From Thermodesulfovibrio sp. (GTDB lineage Bacteria; Nitrospirota; Thermodesulfovibrionia; Thermodesulfovibrionales; JdFR-85): a stretch of 22,686 nt of DNA. The notes below the pieces were generated by a model. It was not told where the DNA came from and did no database searches. It saw only the letters and a program-made list of their open reading frames with translations. Where the stretch lies: positions 1-22,686 of the forward strand of contig JALUSH010000195.1 in NCBI GenBank assembly GCA_027016675.1. Reading direction: 5' to 3'. The position numbers and the translations under genes were made by a program. Below are positions 6,845 through 15,555 of this stretch, piece by piece; within the stretch, counting starts at the first letter, position 1; each line of letters opens with the position of its first letter.

Positions 6845-8003
6845 TAAAAGCAGGAAGATCATAGGGCTCGTCATAGGACATCAGGTCTGTAGGGAGCTTA
6901 TCCTCTTCCTTGCTATTCGGGGACTTTGCAAGTATCTTCTCTGTTGGCCTGTACTCCTGTCTTTTAGCCACTCTTCTGGTGCTGCTATATGATGTGGCAT
7001 AGGATGGTCTCCATTTCTTTACATCCTCAAGCTCCACCTTCTCTCTTCTTGGTTCAAAGGAGGTTGCAATCACCGTGATCTTTATCTCATCAGTAAGATC
7101 AGGGTCAATCACCGCGCCAAAGATTATGTTGGCATCCTCATGGGCTGAATCATATATAAGGGCAGTAGCCTCCTGTACAGCACCAAGAGACATCTCTATA
7201 CCACCTGTGATATTAATAAGTATTCCCTTTGCACCATCGATGTCGGAGTCCTCAAGTAGAGGATTGGAGATTGCCTTCTTTGCTGCTGTAACAGCACCTT
7301 CATCGCCACGGCCTGTACCAATGCCCATTACAGCCCTGCCAGAGTTTTCCATTATGGTTCTCACATCAGCAAAATCAAGGTTTATCAGGCCGGGTATAAG
7401 GATCAGATCCGATATGCCCTGCACTGCCTGTTTCAGGACGTCGTTTGCAATGGAGAAGGATTTCATCAGAGGTGTACCCTTCTCAACAACAAGGGTAATC
7501 CTGTCATTGGGGATGACTATCAGGGTATCCACATATTCCTTCAGTTCCTTGATCCCCTCCTCAGCATTCCTGAGTCTCTGTTTTCCTTCATAGAAAAAGG
7601 GCTTTGTTACAACTGCTACAGTTAAGGCGCCCTGCTCTCTTGCTATGGATGCAACCACAGGAGCTGCTCCTGTACCTGTACCTCCACCCATCCCTGCAGT
7701 GATAAACACCATATCAGATCCTGTAATTGCCTCTGCAATGGTATCCCTGTCATGCAGTGCAGCCTCCCTGCCAATCTCTGGATTCGAACCAGCACCAAGC
7801 CCTTTTGTAAGCTCTGCACCTATCTGGATCTTCCTTGGTGCAAGTCCATTCTCAAGCACCTGAAGATCTGTGTTAACTGCAATAAAGTCGATCCCCTTCA
7901 GGTTTGAACTTATCATGTTATTGATTGCATTACCACCCGCGCCCCCTACACCTACAACCCTGATTTTTGCTGAATGATTCCTTACCTCTTCGATCTCAAA
8001 CAT
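6828..8003 (-). CDS. ftsZ: Cell division GTPase FtsZ
   Basis: The 391-residue tubulin homologue that polymerises into the Z ring and recruits the divisome. The GTP-binding domain shows GGAGGNA (20-26) and the tubulin signature GGGTGTG (106-112). The T7 loop NLDFADV (208-214) supplies the residue for GTP hydrolysis. A variable linker runs from about 317 to 378. It ends in the conserved C-terminal peptide DLPAFIRKRI (382-391), which binds FtsA and other partners. AAAGGGGG lies eight bases upstream of the ATG. It is the last gene of the dcw operon, 29 bases after ftsA, the widest gap in the cluster, which may allow separate translation. Transcription past its stop would run antisense into hisA. 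Confidence 0.98.
   Translation of the reverse strand: MFEIEEVRNHSAKIRVVGVGGAGGNAINNMISSNLKGIDFIAVNTDLQVLENGLAPRKIQIGAELTKGLGAGSNPEIGREAALHDRDTIAEAITGSDMVFITAGMGGGTGTGAAPVVASIAREQGALTVAVVTKPFFYEGKQRLRNAEEGIKELKEYVDTLIVIPNDRITLVVEKGTPLMKSFSIANDVLKQAVQGISDLILIPGLINLDFADVRTIMENSGRAVMGIGTGRGDEGAVTAAKKAISNPLLEDSDIDGAKGILINITGGIEMSLGAVQEATALIYDSAHEDANIIFGAVIDPDLTDEIKITVIATSFEPRREKVELEDVKKWRPSYATSYSSTRRVAKRQEYRPTEKILAKSPNSKEEDKLPTDLMSYDEPYDLPAFIRKRI
6836..6858. other. Hairpin at the convergent hisA/ftsZ junction
   Basis: TCTTCCTG (6836-6843) and CAGGAAGA (6851-6858) form a perfect 8-bp stem with a 7-base loop. It spans the hisA stop codon and codons 382-390 of ftsZ, which encode the conserved C-terminal peptide. 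No T-run follows on either strand, so it is not a standard intrinsic terminator. It could act as a shared transcript-end or stability element, or simply reflect codon constraint. Confidence 0.5.
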
Positions 8004-8011
8004 AAAAATAA

Positions 8012-8019
8012 CCCCCTTT
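8012..8019 (-). promoter_or_regulatory. Ribosome binding site for ftsZ
   Basis: AAAGGGGG (minus strand) eight bases before the ftsZ ATG, within the 29-base ftsA-ftsZ gap. It suits a highly expressed gene that is not translationally coupled to ftsA. Confidence 0.7.
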
Positions 8020-8032
8020 CTCTAAGGTTGCT

Positions 8033-9250
8033 TTATTGTTTTCCAAGAAAGCCTTTAACCCAGTTTTTCATCCTGGTAAGAATGCCTCCAAACATATCAC
8101 CTGTTATCACAGGCTGTGTTTCATTCTGTGCACCATACATCAAAAGACCAACACCAGTGGAGTATTTCGGGTCTGACACAGAATCTCCAAGACCTGAAAG
8201 ATTCTCAGGGAATCCGATCCTCACAGGCAATCCCAGCACTGCCTCAGCCATCCTGTCAAGCCCCTTTAACTGTGATGCACCGCCTGTAAGTACAACACCA
8301 TATATGGCCTCTTCATAGGCACCACATTTCTCTAATTCTCCTCTTACTATCTCCAGTAGTTCCTCGCATCTTGGGTTTATAATTTCATAGAGATAACTTC
8401 GCGGTATGCTCTTTCTTTCCCTTCCTGCTACCATGATTCCTATCTCCTCATCTGTTCCATTGTCGGGGAGAACCGTTCCATAGGCCATTTTTACCCTTTC
8501 AGCCTCATCAACAGGCAGTCTCAAACCTATGGCAATATCATTTGTGATATGATTGCCACCTATGGCAACAACCGATGTATAGGCAAGACCACCATTTTTA
8601 TAAAAGGCTATATCCGTTGTACCACCACCAATGTCAATCATTACAACACCCTGTTTCATCTCCTCTTCTTTAAGTGTTGCAAGAGAGGAGGCAAGAGGTT
8701 CAAGCACTATATCAATGACCTGCAGGTCTGCCTTTTCACAGCACCTGATTAGGTTCTGCACGGCAGACACAGAACCTGTTACAATCTGCACCCTTGCTTC
8801 AAGTCTCACCCCTGTCATACCAATGGGATTTATAATATTCTCCTGGTCATCCACAACATATTCCTTTGGAATAACATGCAGCACCTCTCTGTCCAGGGGA
8901 ACATAGACAGCCTTGGCTGCCTCAAGTGCCCTGTCAAGATCAACCCTGGAGACCTCACTGCCCTTTATACCCACAGCACCATAGCTTTCAAAGCTCTTGA
9001 TATGTCCTCCTGCCACTCCCACATAAACTGAATTTATCTCTACAGAGGATGTGTTTCTGACCTCCTCGATAGCCTTTTGTATGGACTCAACTGTTGCTTC
9101 TATGTTCACCACGATTCCCTTCCTGAGACCATTTGACGGAGCAGAACCTACAGCAAGCACATTCATGCTACCCTCTATCATCTGTCCAACAATGGCGCAT
9201 ACCTTTGTTGTGCCCACATCAAGCCCTGCTATCAGAACACCCTTAGCCAT
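8033..9250 (-). CDS. ftsA: Cell division protein FtsA
   Basis: A 405-residue actin-like protein that tethers FtsZ filaments to the inner membrane and signals to late divisome proteins. The phosphate-1 motif GLDVGTTKV (9-17) and phosphate-2 motif IDIGGGTTDI (205-214) bind ATP. The adenosine motif VLTGGASQLKG lies at 320-330. The 1C domain characteristic of FtsA lies between the first two. The last 14 or so residues (TRMKNWVKGFLGKQ) form the amphipathic membrane-targeting helix. AAGGA lies four bases before the ATG. The start overlaps the end of ftsQ by eight bases. Confidence 0.97.
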   Translation of the reverse strand: MAKGVLIAGLDVGTTKVCAIVGQMIEGSMNVLAVGSAPSNGLRKGIVVNIEATVESIQKAIEEVRNTSSVEINSVYVGVAGGHIKSFESYGAVGIKGSEVSRVDLDRALEAAKAVYVPLDREVLHVIPKEYVVDDQENIINPIGMTGVRLEARVQIVTGSVSAVQNLIRCCEKADLQVIDIVLEPLASSLATLKEEEMKQGVVMIDIGGGTTDIAFYKNGGLAYTSVVAIGGNHITNDIAIGLRLPVDEAERVKMAYGTVLPDNGTDEEIGIMVAGRERKSIPRSYLYEIINPRCEELLEIVRGELEKCGAYEEAIYGVVLTGGASQLKGLDRMAEAVLGLPVRIGFPENLSGLGDSVSDPKYSTGVGLLMYGAQNETQPVITGDMFGGILTRMKNWVKGFLGKQ

Positions 9251-10022
9251 TTATCCTTTCCTTTACAGGGTGAACAATAACCCTTCGAGAAAACCTCAAA
9301 TCTATATACTCTACAGGGATTCCCCTTCTCACTATCTGCTTCTCAATCTCAAGAAGCCTCACCAGTTTCTTTTTATAATCCCCTTTTCCTACCTTTATAA
9401 TCAGGTCATCTACCACAAGAGTGATATCCTCCTGTTTCCCTGCCCTTATTTCTACCTTTCTATCATTGAATAGATTATCATTTTTTATAATCCTTGCCAG
9501 CCTGATCACCTCTTTTAGAAGAGCCTTATCATTTCTTTTGAGTGTAATAACAGGCAGAAAAGACTCTTTTTCTTTAATCCTGTCAAGAACTATCCCCTCG
9601 CGACTTATTATATACAGAGCCTTTTTTTTCTTTAGAATCGCCACTGGCTCTGCCTCCTTGAGCCTGATAATAATCGTTCCAGGCAACTCCTTTCTTATGC
9701 TCACATCCTTTATCCACGGTGATTTCAACAGGCTTCTTTCAATCCGGGCACTCCTGAGAGACAGAAGGCTTTCTCCTCTCTTTATCCTGGCAAGCGCAAT
9801 AATGTCTCCTCCTGTAAGATGTCTGTTACCTGATACCACAATTTTGTTAATCGTGAAAGTCCTCTGCAGTATCCTGTAAAGCATGATTGAACCAGCTGTC
9901 ACAATTCCCACAGCAAGTACTACAGAAACAAAGATCTTGAACAGAGGATGAAGAATAATATCCCATATGTTTCTGCTGTCCCTCTTTAATCTGTTCTTTC
10001 TTTTCCTGTTTTTCCTTAGCAT
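9243..10022 (-). CDS. ftsQ: Cell division protein FtsQ (DivIB type)
   Basis: A 259-residue bitopic divisome protein. It has a strongly basic cytoplasmic tail (1-20), one membrane span (about 29-51), a POTRA domain (about 56-123, beginning FTINKIVVSGNRHL) and the beta FtsQ domain behind it. In the family it links early and late divisome parts through FtsL/FtsB. Identification rests on the POTRA domain, the topology and the position between ddl and ftsA. The gene overlaps the end of ddl by seven bases and the start of ftsA by eight. Its Shine-Dalgarno site is weak (AGAGG at about 11 bases), so coupling to ddl is likely. Confidence 0.92.
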   Translation of the reverse strand: MLRKNRKRKNRLKRDSRNIWDIILHPLFKIFVSVVLAVGIVTAGSIMLYRILQRTFTINKIVVSGNRHLTGGDIIALARIKRGESLLSLRSARIERSLLKSPWIKDVSIRKELPGTIIIRLKEAEPVAILKKKKALYIISREGIVLDRIKEKESFLPVITLKRNDKALLKEVIRLARIIKNDNLFNDRKVEIRAGKQEDITLVVDDLIIKVGKGDYKKKLVRLLEIEKQIVRRGIPVEYIDLRFSRRVIVHPVKERING

Positions 10023-10924
10023 GCTGATAATGCCTCTTTGAGTATTTCCTCCAGGAGTGTTATAAAATCATATCCACTCTGTTTCGCAATCTTTGGCAAG
10101 AGAGAGGTCTCGGTCATTCCGGGTATCGTATTGACCTCAAGAACATATACCTCATCGTCACCATCAACAAGCAGGTCAACCCTTGTGGCACCCCGACAGT
10201 CAATGCTTCTATGTGCAAGCAATGCTGCATCGCATACACGCCTGTATACAGCACCATCTATCTCTGGAGGCAGGATATACTCTGTGGCTCCCCGGGTATA
10301 CTTTGCCACATAATCATAGAACCTCCTCTTTGGTCTCACCTCTACAGCTCCAAGCACCCTGTGGCCCAGTATTCCTACCTGCACCTCTTTTGCCTCTATG
10401 TATTTTTCGATTATAATAGCTCCACCATATCGACCTGCTATCTCCAATGCCCGAGAAAATTCGGTTTTATTATCAACTATATTTACTCCCACACTTGAAC
10501 CCTCCCTTGCAGGCTTGACAACCCATGGGAATGAAAAGTCAGGTTCATCATATCCACCCCTATGAACAACAATATAGGGAGGCACCTTTAGCCCGTGGTA
10601 CTGAAATATCTTCTTTGAAATCACCTTATCCATTGCTATAGAGGAAGACAGTACCCCTGAGCCTGTATAAGGTATCCCCATAACCTCAAGCATACCCTGA
10701 ATAGCACCGTTTTCACCCCAGCCACCATGAAGAACAAGAAAGGCAATCTCTATACCTTCATTCTTTATCTGCTCACATAAATCTTCTCTGGCATCGATAA
10801 AAACCACCCTGTATCCCTTCTCCTTGAGTGCATTGTAGACAGCGGTGCCACTTTTAAGGGAGACTTCCCTTTCTGCTGAAACTCCACCGGCAATAACACC
10901 TATGAGTCTATCCGTTACAAGCAC
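10016..10924 (-). CDS. ddl: D-alanine--D-alanine ligase
   Basis: A 302-residue ATP-grasp ligase that makes the D-Ala-D-Ala dipeptide used by MurF. Visible motifs are SAEREVSLKSG (16-26; Glu20 binds the first D-Ala), EGSSVGV (141-147), YDYVAKY (203-209) and the NTIPGMT...SLLPK segment (265-278). The Tyr-containing YDYVAKY segment fits D-Ala rather than D-lactate specificity. The start appears to be GTG at 10924, with AGGAA directly against it, unusually close. No better in-frame start is visible, because the family motif begins within a few codons. It follows murB after three bases and overlaps ftsQ by seven. Confidence 0.96.
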   Translation of the reverse strand: MLVTDRLIGVIAGGVSAEREVSLKSGTAVYNALKEKGYRVVFIDAREDLCEQIKNEGIEIAFLVLHGGWGENGAIQGMLEVMGIPYTGSGVLSSSIAMDKVISKKIFQYHGLKVPPYIVVHRGGYDEPDFSFPWVVKPAREGSSVGVNIVDNKTEFSRALEIAGRYGGAIIIEKYIEAKEVQVGILGHRVLGAVEVRPKRRFYDYVAKYTRGATEYILPPEIDGAVYRRVCDAALLAHRSIDCRGATRVDLLVDGDDEVYVLEVNTIPGMTETSLLPKIAKQSGYDFITLLEEILKEALSAC

Positions 10925-10927
10925 TTC

Positions 10928-11851
10928 CTAATCCCTTCCATAGATTCTTATCTCTGGCTCAAGGATTATTCCGTGGTCCTTGTAAACACGCTCACTTACA
11001 ATATCCATGAGTTTAATAAAGTCTGCTGCTGTGGCATTGCCTTTGTTTATAAAGAAATTTCCATGGATTCTGCTCACCTCCACATCTCCGACCCTCAAGC
11101 CCTTACATTGTGACTCCTCAATCAGTTTTCCTGCTGATACCCCTTGTGGGTTCTTGAACACACAGCCTGCTGACCTTTCACCAATAGGCTGGGTATTCTT
11201 TTTTTCCTTCAAAAACCTCTCAGCACGTTCTTTTATCTCCACAGGATCACCTCTCTTGAGCAAGAGGTGTACGCCAAGGATTATTTCGTCATCTGTAAAT
11301 CCACCTTTTCTGTAACCATAATCAAGCTCCTCTTTTTTAACAATCCTGAGAAGTCCATCTCTCATAATTGTTACCCTGTCAACAATGTCCATTATTTCAT
11401 AACCATAGGCACCTGCATTACCAAACAGGGCACCACCTATGGTACCTGGTATCCCTACCAGCCCTTCCATGCCCGTAAGCCCTTTGTCAATGCTGTCTCT
11501 CACAAGGCTCTGCAATGATACACCTGCCTGTGCAAAGTAGCAAATCTCGTCATCTTCATCCTTCACAACCTGGTGCTTCTGAAGTCTCTTCAGATTTATA
11601 ACCACCTCATCTACCCCTGAATCCTTTATAAGCAGATTAGTGCCATTGCCTATCAACAGATATCCTCGTTTTTCCTCCCTTAACAGATCGATCAGATTCT
11701 TTAAAGTCAGTGTATCATCAGGTATGATAAGATATTCAGCTATACCACCAATCCTTAATGAGGTATAATCCCTCAGCATTACAGACCTGACGGTCTGAAG
11801 TTTAAACTCTGCAATGAACTCTTCCAACAAACTCATTTCCTTCACTTTCAT
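10928..11851 (-). CDS. murB: UDP-N-acetylenolpyruvoylglucosamine reductase MurB
   Basis: A 307-residue FAD- and NADPH-dependent enzyme that reduces UDP-enolpyruvyl-GlcNAc to UDP-MurNAc. The FAD-binding region shows TSLRIGG (30-36), IGNGTNLL (67-74) and the GLVGIPGTIGGAL stretch (130-142). The substrate-domain motif is ERSAGCVFKNP (225-235). The proton donor is Ser229 in E. coli MurB, and the aligned residue here is Cys230. The C-terminal ILEPEIRI segment (296-303) carries the conserved Glu. The ATG overlaps the murC stop as ATGA and has no clear Shine-Dalgarno site; a second ATG at codon 6 is an alternative start. murB lies between murC and ddl, unlike in E. coli, where it is outside the cluster. 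Confidence 0.96.
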   Translation of the reverse strand: MKVKEMSLLEEFIAEFKLQTVRSVMLRDYTSLRIGGIAEYLIIPDDTLTLKNLIDLLREEKRGYLLIGNGTNLLIKDSGVDEVVINLKRLQKHQVVKDEDDEICYFAQAGVSLQSLVRDSIDKGLTGMEGLVGIPGTIGGALFGNAGAYGYEIMDIVDRVTIMRDGLLRIVKKEELDYGYRKGGFTDDEIILGVHLLLKRGDPVEIKERAERFLKEKKNTQPIGERSAGCVFKNPQGVSAGKLIEESQCKGLRVGDVEVSRIHGNFFINKGNATAADFIKLMDIVSERVYKDHGIILEPEIRIYGRD

Positions 11852-13206
11852 CTTGTCAGTGCTTCGGCGATCTTCCAGACATCTCCAGCACCAAGGGTTA
11901 TTATTATCTCATTGTCCTGAAGTTCCTTTTTCAACATACCAATGAGGAGGTCTCTTTCTGAAATGTGGTGCACATCCACTCCCCTCTGCCTTATGGCATC
12001 AGCAAGCTCCTTTGCACTGATACCCTTTATTGGTGTTTCACCAGCAGGATAGATATCCAGGATGTACAGCCTGTCAACACCATAAAAGGCTTCAGTAAAT
12101 TCATAAAAGAGGTCCCTTGTCCTGGTATATCTATGAGGCTGAAATACAACTATTAACCTTTTAAAGCCGTTTGTTTTTATTGCACTTATGGTGGCCTTTA
12201 TCTCTGTGGGATGGTGGCCATAGTCATCATATACAAGAGCACCATTACATATGCCTTTGTATTCAAACCTCCTGTGGATGCCAGAAAACTCACTCAAGGA
12301 GGATTTTATGGTATCTACTGATACATAGAGTTCACGAGAGACAACAATGGATGCAAGGGCATTGAGCACATTATGTGTTCCTAAGAGGGGAATCCGAAAT
12401 CCCCCTATGTCCTCGCCTTTGTAAATCACGTCAAACTGCATGCCTCCATCCTTTGATTTTTTTATATTTATTGCCTGAACATCTGCATTGTCTGAAAACC
12501 CATAGGTAACGTATTTCCTGTTCAGTTCATTCATAATGTTGCGGAGATAGATGTTTTCATAACAGAGTACAGACAGGCCATAGAAGGGAACCTTGTTGAG
12601 AAACTCTCTAAAGGCCCCACAGAGTGTATCCATGGTTTTAAAATAATCCATATGTTCTCTGTCAATGTTTGTTGCAACAGCAATGGTTGGTGAGAGTTTC
12701 AGGAAGGAACCATCACTTTCATCTGCCTCTGCAACAAGGAAATTGCCCTGTCCAAGCCTTGCATTACTTCCTGTAGCATTAAGTCTTCCACCGATTATTA
12801 CTGTCGGGTCAAGTCCTGCAGCGGTCAGTATTGATGATATCAGAGAGGTGGTTGTTGTTTTACCGTGCGCTCCTGCAACAAGAATACTGTACTTCAGCCT
12901 TCCAATCTCGGCAAGCATCTCTGCCCTTGGAATAACAGGTATTGAACGTTTTCTTGCCTCAATGACTTCTGGATTGTCATCCTTTATTGCAGAGGAGATC
13001 ACAACCACATGGGCACTGTCTACATTCTCAGCCTTATGACCTATCATAATCTTTATACCCAGGGCCTGAAGTCTTCTTGTATTTGTGGATTCCTTTACAT
13101 CTGAGCCTCTGATCTCATAGCCAAGGTTATGAAGCACCTCGGCAATACCACTCATGCCTATTCCACCGATTCCAACAAAGTGTATGATTCTATAGTTTTC
13201 AAACAA
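11848..13206 (-). CDS. murC: UDP-N-acetylmuramate--L-alanine ligase MurC
   Basis: A 452-residue cytoplasmic Mur ligase that adds L-Ala to UDP-MurNAc using ATP. It shows the N-terminal Rossmann motif VGIGGIGMSGIA (11-22), the ATP loop GAHGKTTT (112-119), EADESDGSF (160-168) and DDYGHHPTE (327-335). The AHGKTTT form of the ATP loop and the DYGHHPTE motif separate MurC from MurD, MurE and MurF. The start is a TTG at 13206, supported by AGGAGG five bases upstream. The gene begins one base after the murG stop and overlaps murB by four bases. Confidence 0.97.
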   Translation of the reverse strand: MFENYRIIHFVGIGGIGMSGIAEVLHNLGYEIRGSDVKESTNTRRLQALGIKIMIGHKAENVDSAHVVVISSAIKDDNPEVIEARKRSIPVIPRAEMLAEIGRLKYSILVAGAHGKTTTTSLISSILTAAGLDPTVIIGGRLNATGSNARLGQGNFLVAEADESDGSFLKLSPTIAVATNIDREHMDYFKTMDTLCGAFREFLNKVPFYGLSVLCYENIYLRNIMNELNRKYVTYGFSDNADVQAINIKKSKDGGMQFDVIYKGEDIGGFRIPLLGTHNVLNALASIVVSRELYVSVDTIKSSLSEFSGIHRRFEYKGICNGALVYDDYGHHPTEIKATISAIKTNGFKRLIVVFQPHRYTRTRDLFYEFTEAFYGVDRLYILDIYPAGETPIKGISAKELADAIRQRGVDVHHISERDLLIGMLKKELQDNEIIITLGAGDVWKIAEALTR

Positions 13207-13207
13207 T

Positions 13208-14353
13208 CTATCCTCCTGCCTCCCTTAATTCTGAGGTCTTATAATCATTCTTCTCTGTCCTGAACATAGACAGTGATTCCATTATGTCCACTATCTTTCT
13301 TACTGCATCAGGTCTACCAAAGCCCCTGGCATTTCTTTTCATTTTGTCTCTGAACTCAGGCATCTTAAAGAGCTTCCTTATCTCTACAGAAAGCCTTTTT
13401 CCGTTAAGTTCTGAATTTTTTATCATTATTGCAGCAGAGAGGCTCTCAAGCTTGCCTGCATTCAGTTCCTGGTGGTTACCTGCTGCATAGGGATAGGGAA
13501 TAAGGATGGATGCCTTTCCAATGGCACATATCTCTGAAAGTGTAGTAGCACCTGCACGGGATACCACAATATCAGCAACAGCATAGGCCTCTGGCATCTG
13601 ATAGATATAAGGGGTTACAGTACCCATATAGTCATAGCTTCTATATGCCCTTTTTACAAACTCATAATCCTTATCACCTGTCTGGTGCAGGAACTGGATG
13701 TTGTCTCTGAGATCAAGAAGATACTGTAGAGCCTCCACCATTGCCTTGTTTATTGAAGAGGCACCAGCACTTCCACCAAATATAAACACTGTAAAGAGGT
13801 CTCTCTTCAGAGAAAATATCCTATAGGCTGCCTCTCTGTTTCCATGAAGCACCTTCTCTCTCACAGGATTGCCTGTTAGATGAACCTTCTCGGAAGGGAA
13901 ATATCTCATACTTTCAGGGTAGGTAACACAGATGGCCCTCACAATATGACTCAATAGTCTGTTTGCTCTTCCTGGCACTGAATTCTGTTCCATTATAATA
14001 GAGGGTATGGAAAGCAGTCGTGCTGCAACTACAGGGGCAACAGAAACATACCCACCTGAGCCCACCACAATATCCGGCTTTATATCTTCCAGATAACGGT
14101 AACTTAATCTCAGCCCCTTTAATAAGGTTAAAACAGACCGAACCTTGCTGAATACTGATTTCCCCACAAACCCCTCTGAGGGTATGAACTTTATTGGATG
14201 TCCTTCTCTTGGAATCACCCTTGCCTCTATCCCCTTCTCACTTCCCATAAATACAACCTCTGTATCTGGAAACCTTCTGAGTATCTCCTCAGCAAGGGCA
14301 AGTCCTGGATACAGATGTCCCCCTGTACCACCACCGGCAATAACCACTCTCAT
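13208..14353 (-). CDS. murG: Lipid II-forming GlcNAc transferase MurG
   Basis: A 381-residue GT28 glycosyltransferase at the inner face of the membrane that adds GlcNAc from UDP-GlcNAc to lipid I. Visible motifs are GGGTGGHLYPG (7-17), MEQN (121-124), GNPVR (161-165), FGGSAGASS (192-200), SRAGATTLSE (265-274) and AGNHQELNA (291-299). Together they give the lipid-acceptor and UDP-GlcNAc sites. The length is slightly above E. coli MurG (355), mainly from a C-terminal tail ending REAGG. AGGAG lies six bases before the ATG, and the start overlaps the ftsW end by four bases. Confidence 0.97.
   Translation of the reverse strand: MRVVIAGGGTGGHLYPGLALAEEILRRFPDTEVVFMGSEKGIEARVIPREGHPIKFIPSEGFVGKSVFSKVRSVLTLLKGLRLSYRYLEDIKPDIVVGSGGYVSVAPVVAARLLSIPSIIMEQNSVPGRANRLLSHIVRAICVTYPESMRYFPSEKVHLTGNPVREKVLHGNREAAYRIFSLKRDLFTVFIFGGSAGASSINKAMVEALQYLLDLRDNIQFLHQTGDKDYEFVKRAYRSYDYMGTVTPYIYQMPEAYAVADIVVSRAGATTLSEICAIGKASILIPYPYAAGNHQELNAGKLESLSAAIMIKNSELNGKRLSVEIRKLFKMPEFRDKMKRNARGFGRPDAVRKIVDIMESLSMFRTEKNDYKTSELREAGG
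13212..13217 (-). promoter_or_regulatory. Ribosome binding site deciding the murC TTG start
   Basis: A full AGGAGG on the minus strand, overlapping the end of murG, five bases before the TTG. It is the best Shine-Dalgarno match I noticed in the cluster and supports the non-ATG start. Confidence 0.75.
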
Positions 14354-15555
14354 GATATTCTCCTTTTAAGCATCCTTGCCTTTAACCTGGCCCTTTTTCT
14401 TACAAGACTCTCTCTTGTAACAATGCTTAACCTTTCCGGCTCTGCCTTTGAAAGCCTGAGCAACACTCCTGCAACCATATAGTTCACAAGTAATGCTGAA
14501 CCACCATAACTGATATATGGCAGGGGCAGCCCCTTCGTGGGCACGAGACCTGTCACTACAGCAATATTTATGAGAGCCTGAATGGTCACCATTAAAACCA
14601 GTCCTGTTGAAAGATAGAATGAAAATTTACTACAGGCCCTTTTCGATATAATGCTGCCTCGAAGGAAAAAGATTATAAATAGAATAATTACAACAAGGGC
14701 ACCTGCAAAGCCAAGCTCTTCACCTATAAGGGAAAATATAAAGTCTGTATTGATTTCCGGCAAAAAGTTCAATTTCTGTCTTCCAGCGCCAAGACCAACA
14801 CCGAAAACCCCTCCGCTGCCAAGGGCAACAAAGGACTGAACTAACTGAAATCCACTACCATAGGGATCTTTCCAGGGATCCAGAAAAACCATTATCCTCT
14901 TGAGTCTGTAAGGTTCCATTAAAAGTGCTACAAGTACCGGGATAACAAGAACAAAGAGAGAGCCAAGGTATTTCAGAGGGGACCCTGATATATACAGGAT
15001 CGCAATTGTGATAACACCCATTGTAAAGGCTCCTCCAAAATCAGGCTGCATCAGAAGGATTACCTGTATCAAAAACATAACCCCAATGGGAATGACAAAG
15101 GTTTTAAACCTTCCACGTACATCCTCTGTTTCAGAGAGATATCTGGCAAGAAACAATACCATAGCGAATTTTGCAAACTCACTTGGTTGAAATGTTGATG
15201 GCCATAATCTTAACCATCTTCTCGCTCCATTTATCTTTAATCCAAGTCCTGGAATAAACACAGCAAGAAGCAACAGTACTGAAAGGATTAACAGGGGATA
15301 GGCCAACTTCTTCATAATATCGGGAGACATCTTATAAGAGACAAACATAACAAATATGGATATCAACAGCGTAAGTAAATGCTTTTTAAGGTAAACAAAC
15401 TGATAATCCTCGGGAGAGTAACTCACGTTACCCCCCTTTGCAATGGGCATCAAGGCGGTAGAACTATAAACCATTATTATTCCCATCACTGTAAGGGATA
15501 TCACAGAGAAGAGTAGCCATTTGTCTATCTTGTACTCCCTTTGTAGTTCCATCAT
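14350..15555 (-). CDS. ftsW: Septal peptidoglycan polymerase FtsW (SEDS)
   Basis: A 401-residue polytopic membrane protein of the SEDS family, the glycosyltransferase that polymerises lipid II at the septum together with FtsI. About ten hydrophobic spans are visible. Conserved segments include NGARRWL (109-115), FQPSEFAK (122-129), QPDFGGA (170-176; Asp172 corresponds to the essential SEDS Asp), and the late GLPLPYISYGGSAL stretch. FtsW rather than RodA is favoured by location in the dcw cluster beside murD and murG. The C-terminus is a strongly basic cytoplasmic tail of about 25 residues. The gene starts with two consecutive ATGs (15555 and 15552); the first overlaps the murD stop as ATGA. 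Confidence 0.96.
   Translation of the reverse strand: MMELQREYKIDKWLLFSVISLTVMGIIMVYSSTALMPIAKGGNVSYSPEDYQFVYLKKHLLTLLISIFVMFVSYKMSPDIMKKLAYPLLILSVLLLLAVFIPGLGLKINGARRWLRLWPSTFQPSEFAKFAMVLFLARYLSETEDVRGRFKTFVIPIGVMFLIQVILLMQPDFGGAFTMGVITIAILYISGSPLKYLGSLFVLVIPVLVALLMEPYRLKRIMVFLDPWKDPYGSGFQLVQSFVALGSGGVFGVGLGAGRQKLNFLPEINTDFIFSLIGEELGFAGALVVIILFIIFFLRGSIISKRACSKFSFYLSTGLVLMVTIQALINIAVVTGLVPTKGLPLPYISYGGSALLVNYMVAGVLLRLSKAEPERLSIVTRESLVRKRARLKARMLKRRIS

Noticed and set aside
7075..7593. Long plus-strand open frame opposite ftsZ (172 codons), and others opposite ftsQ, ftsA and the glucosaminidase
   Set aside because: They lie wholly antisense to clearly identified genes, carry no recognisable motifs and have low-complexity, Ser/Ile/Pro-rich translations typical of mirror frames.
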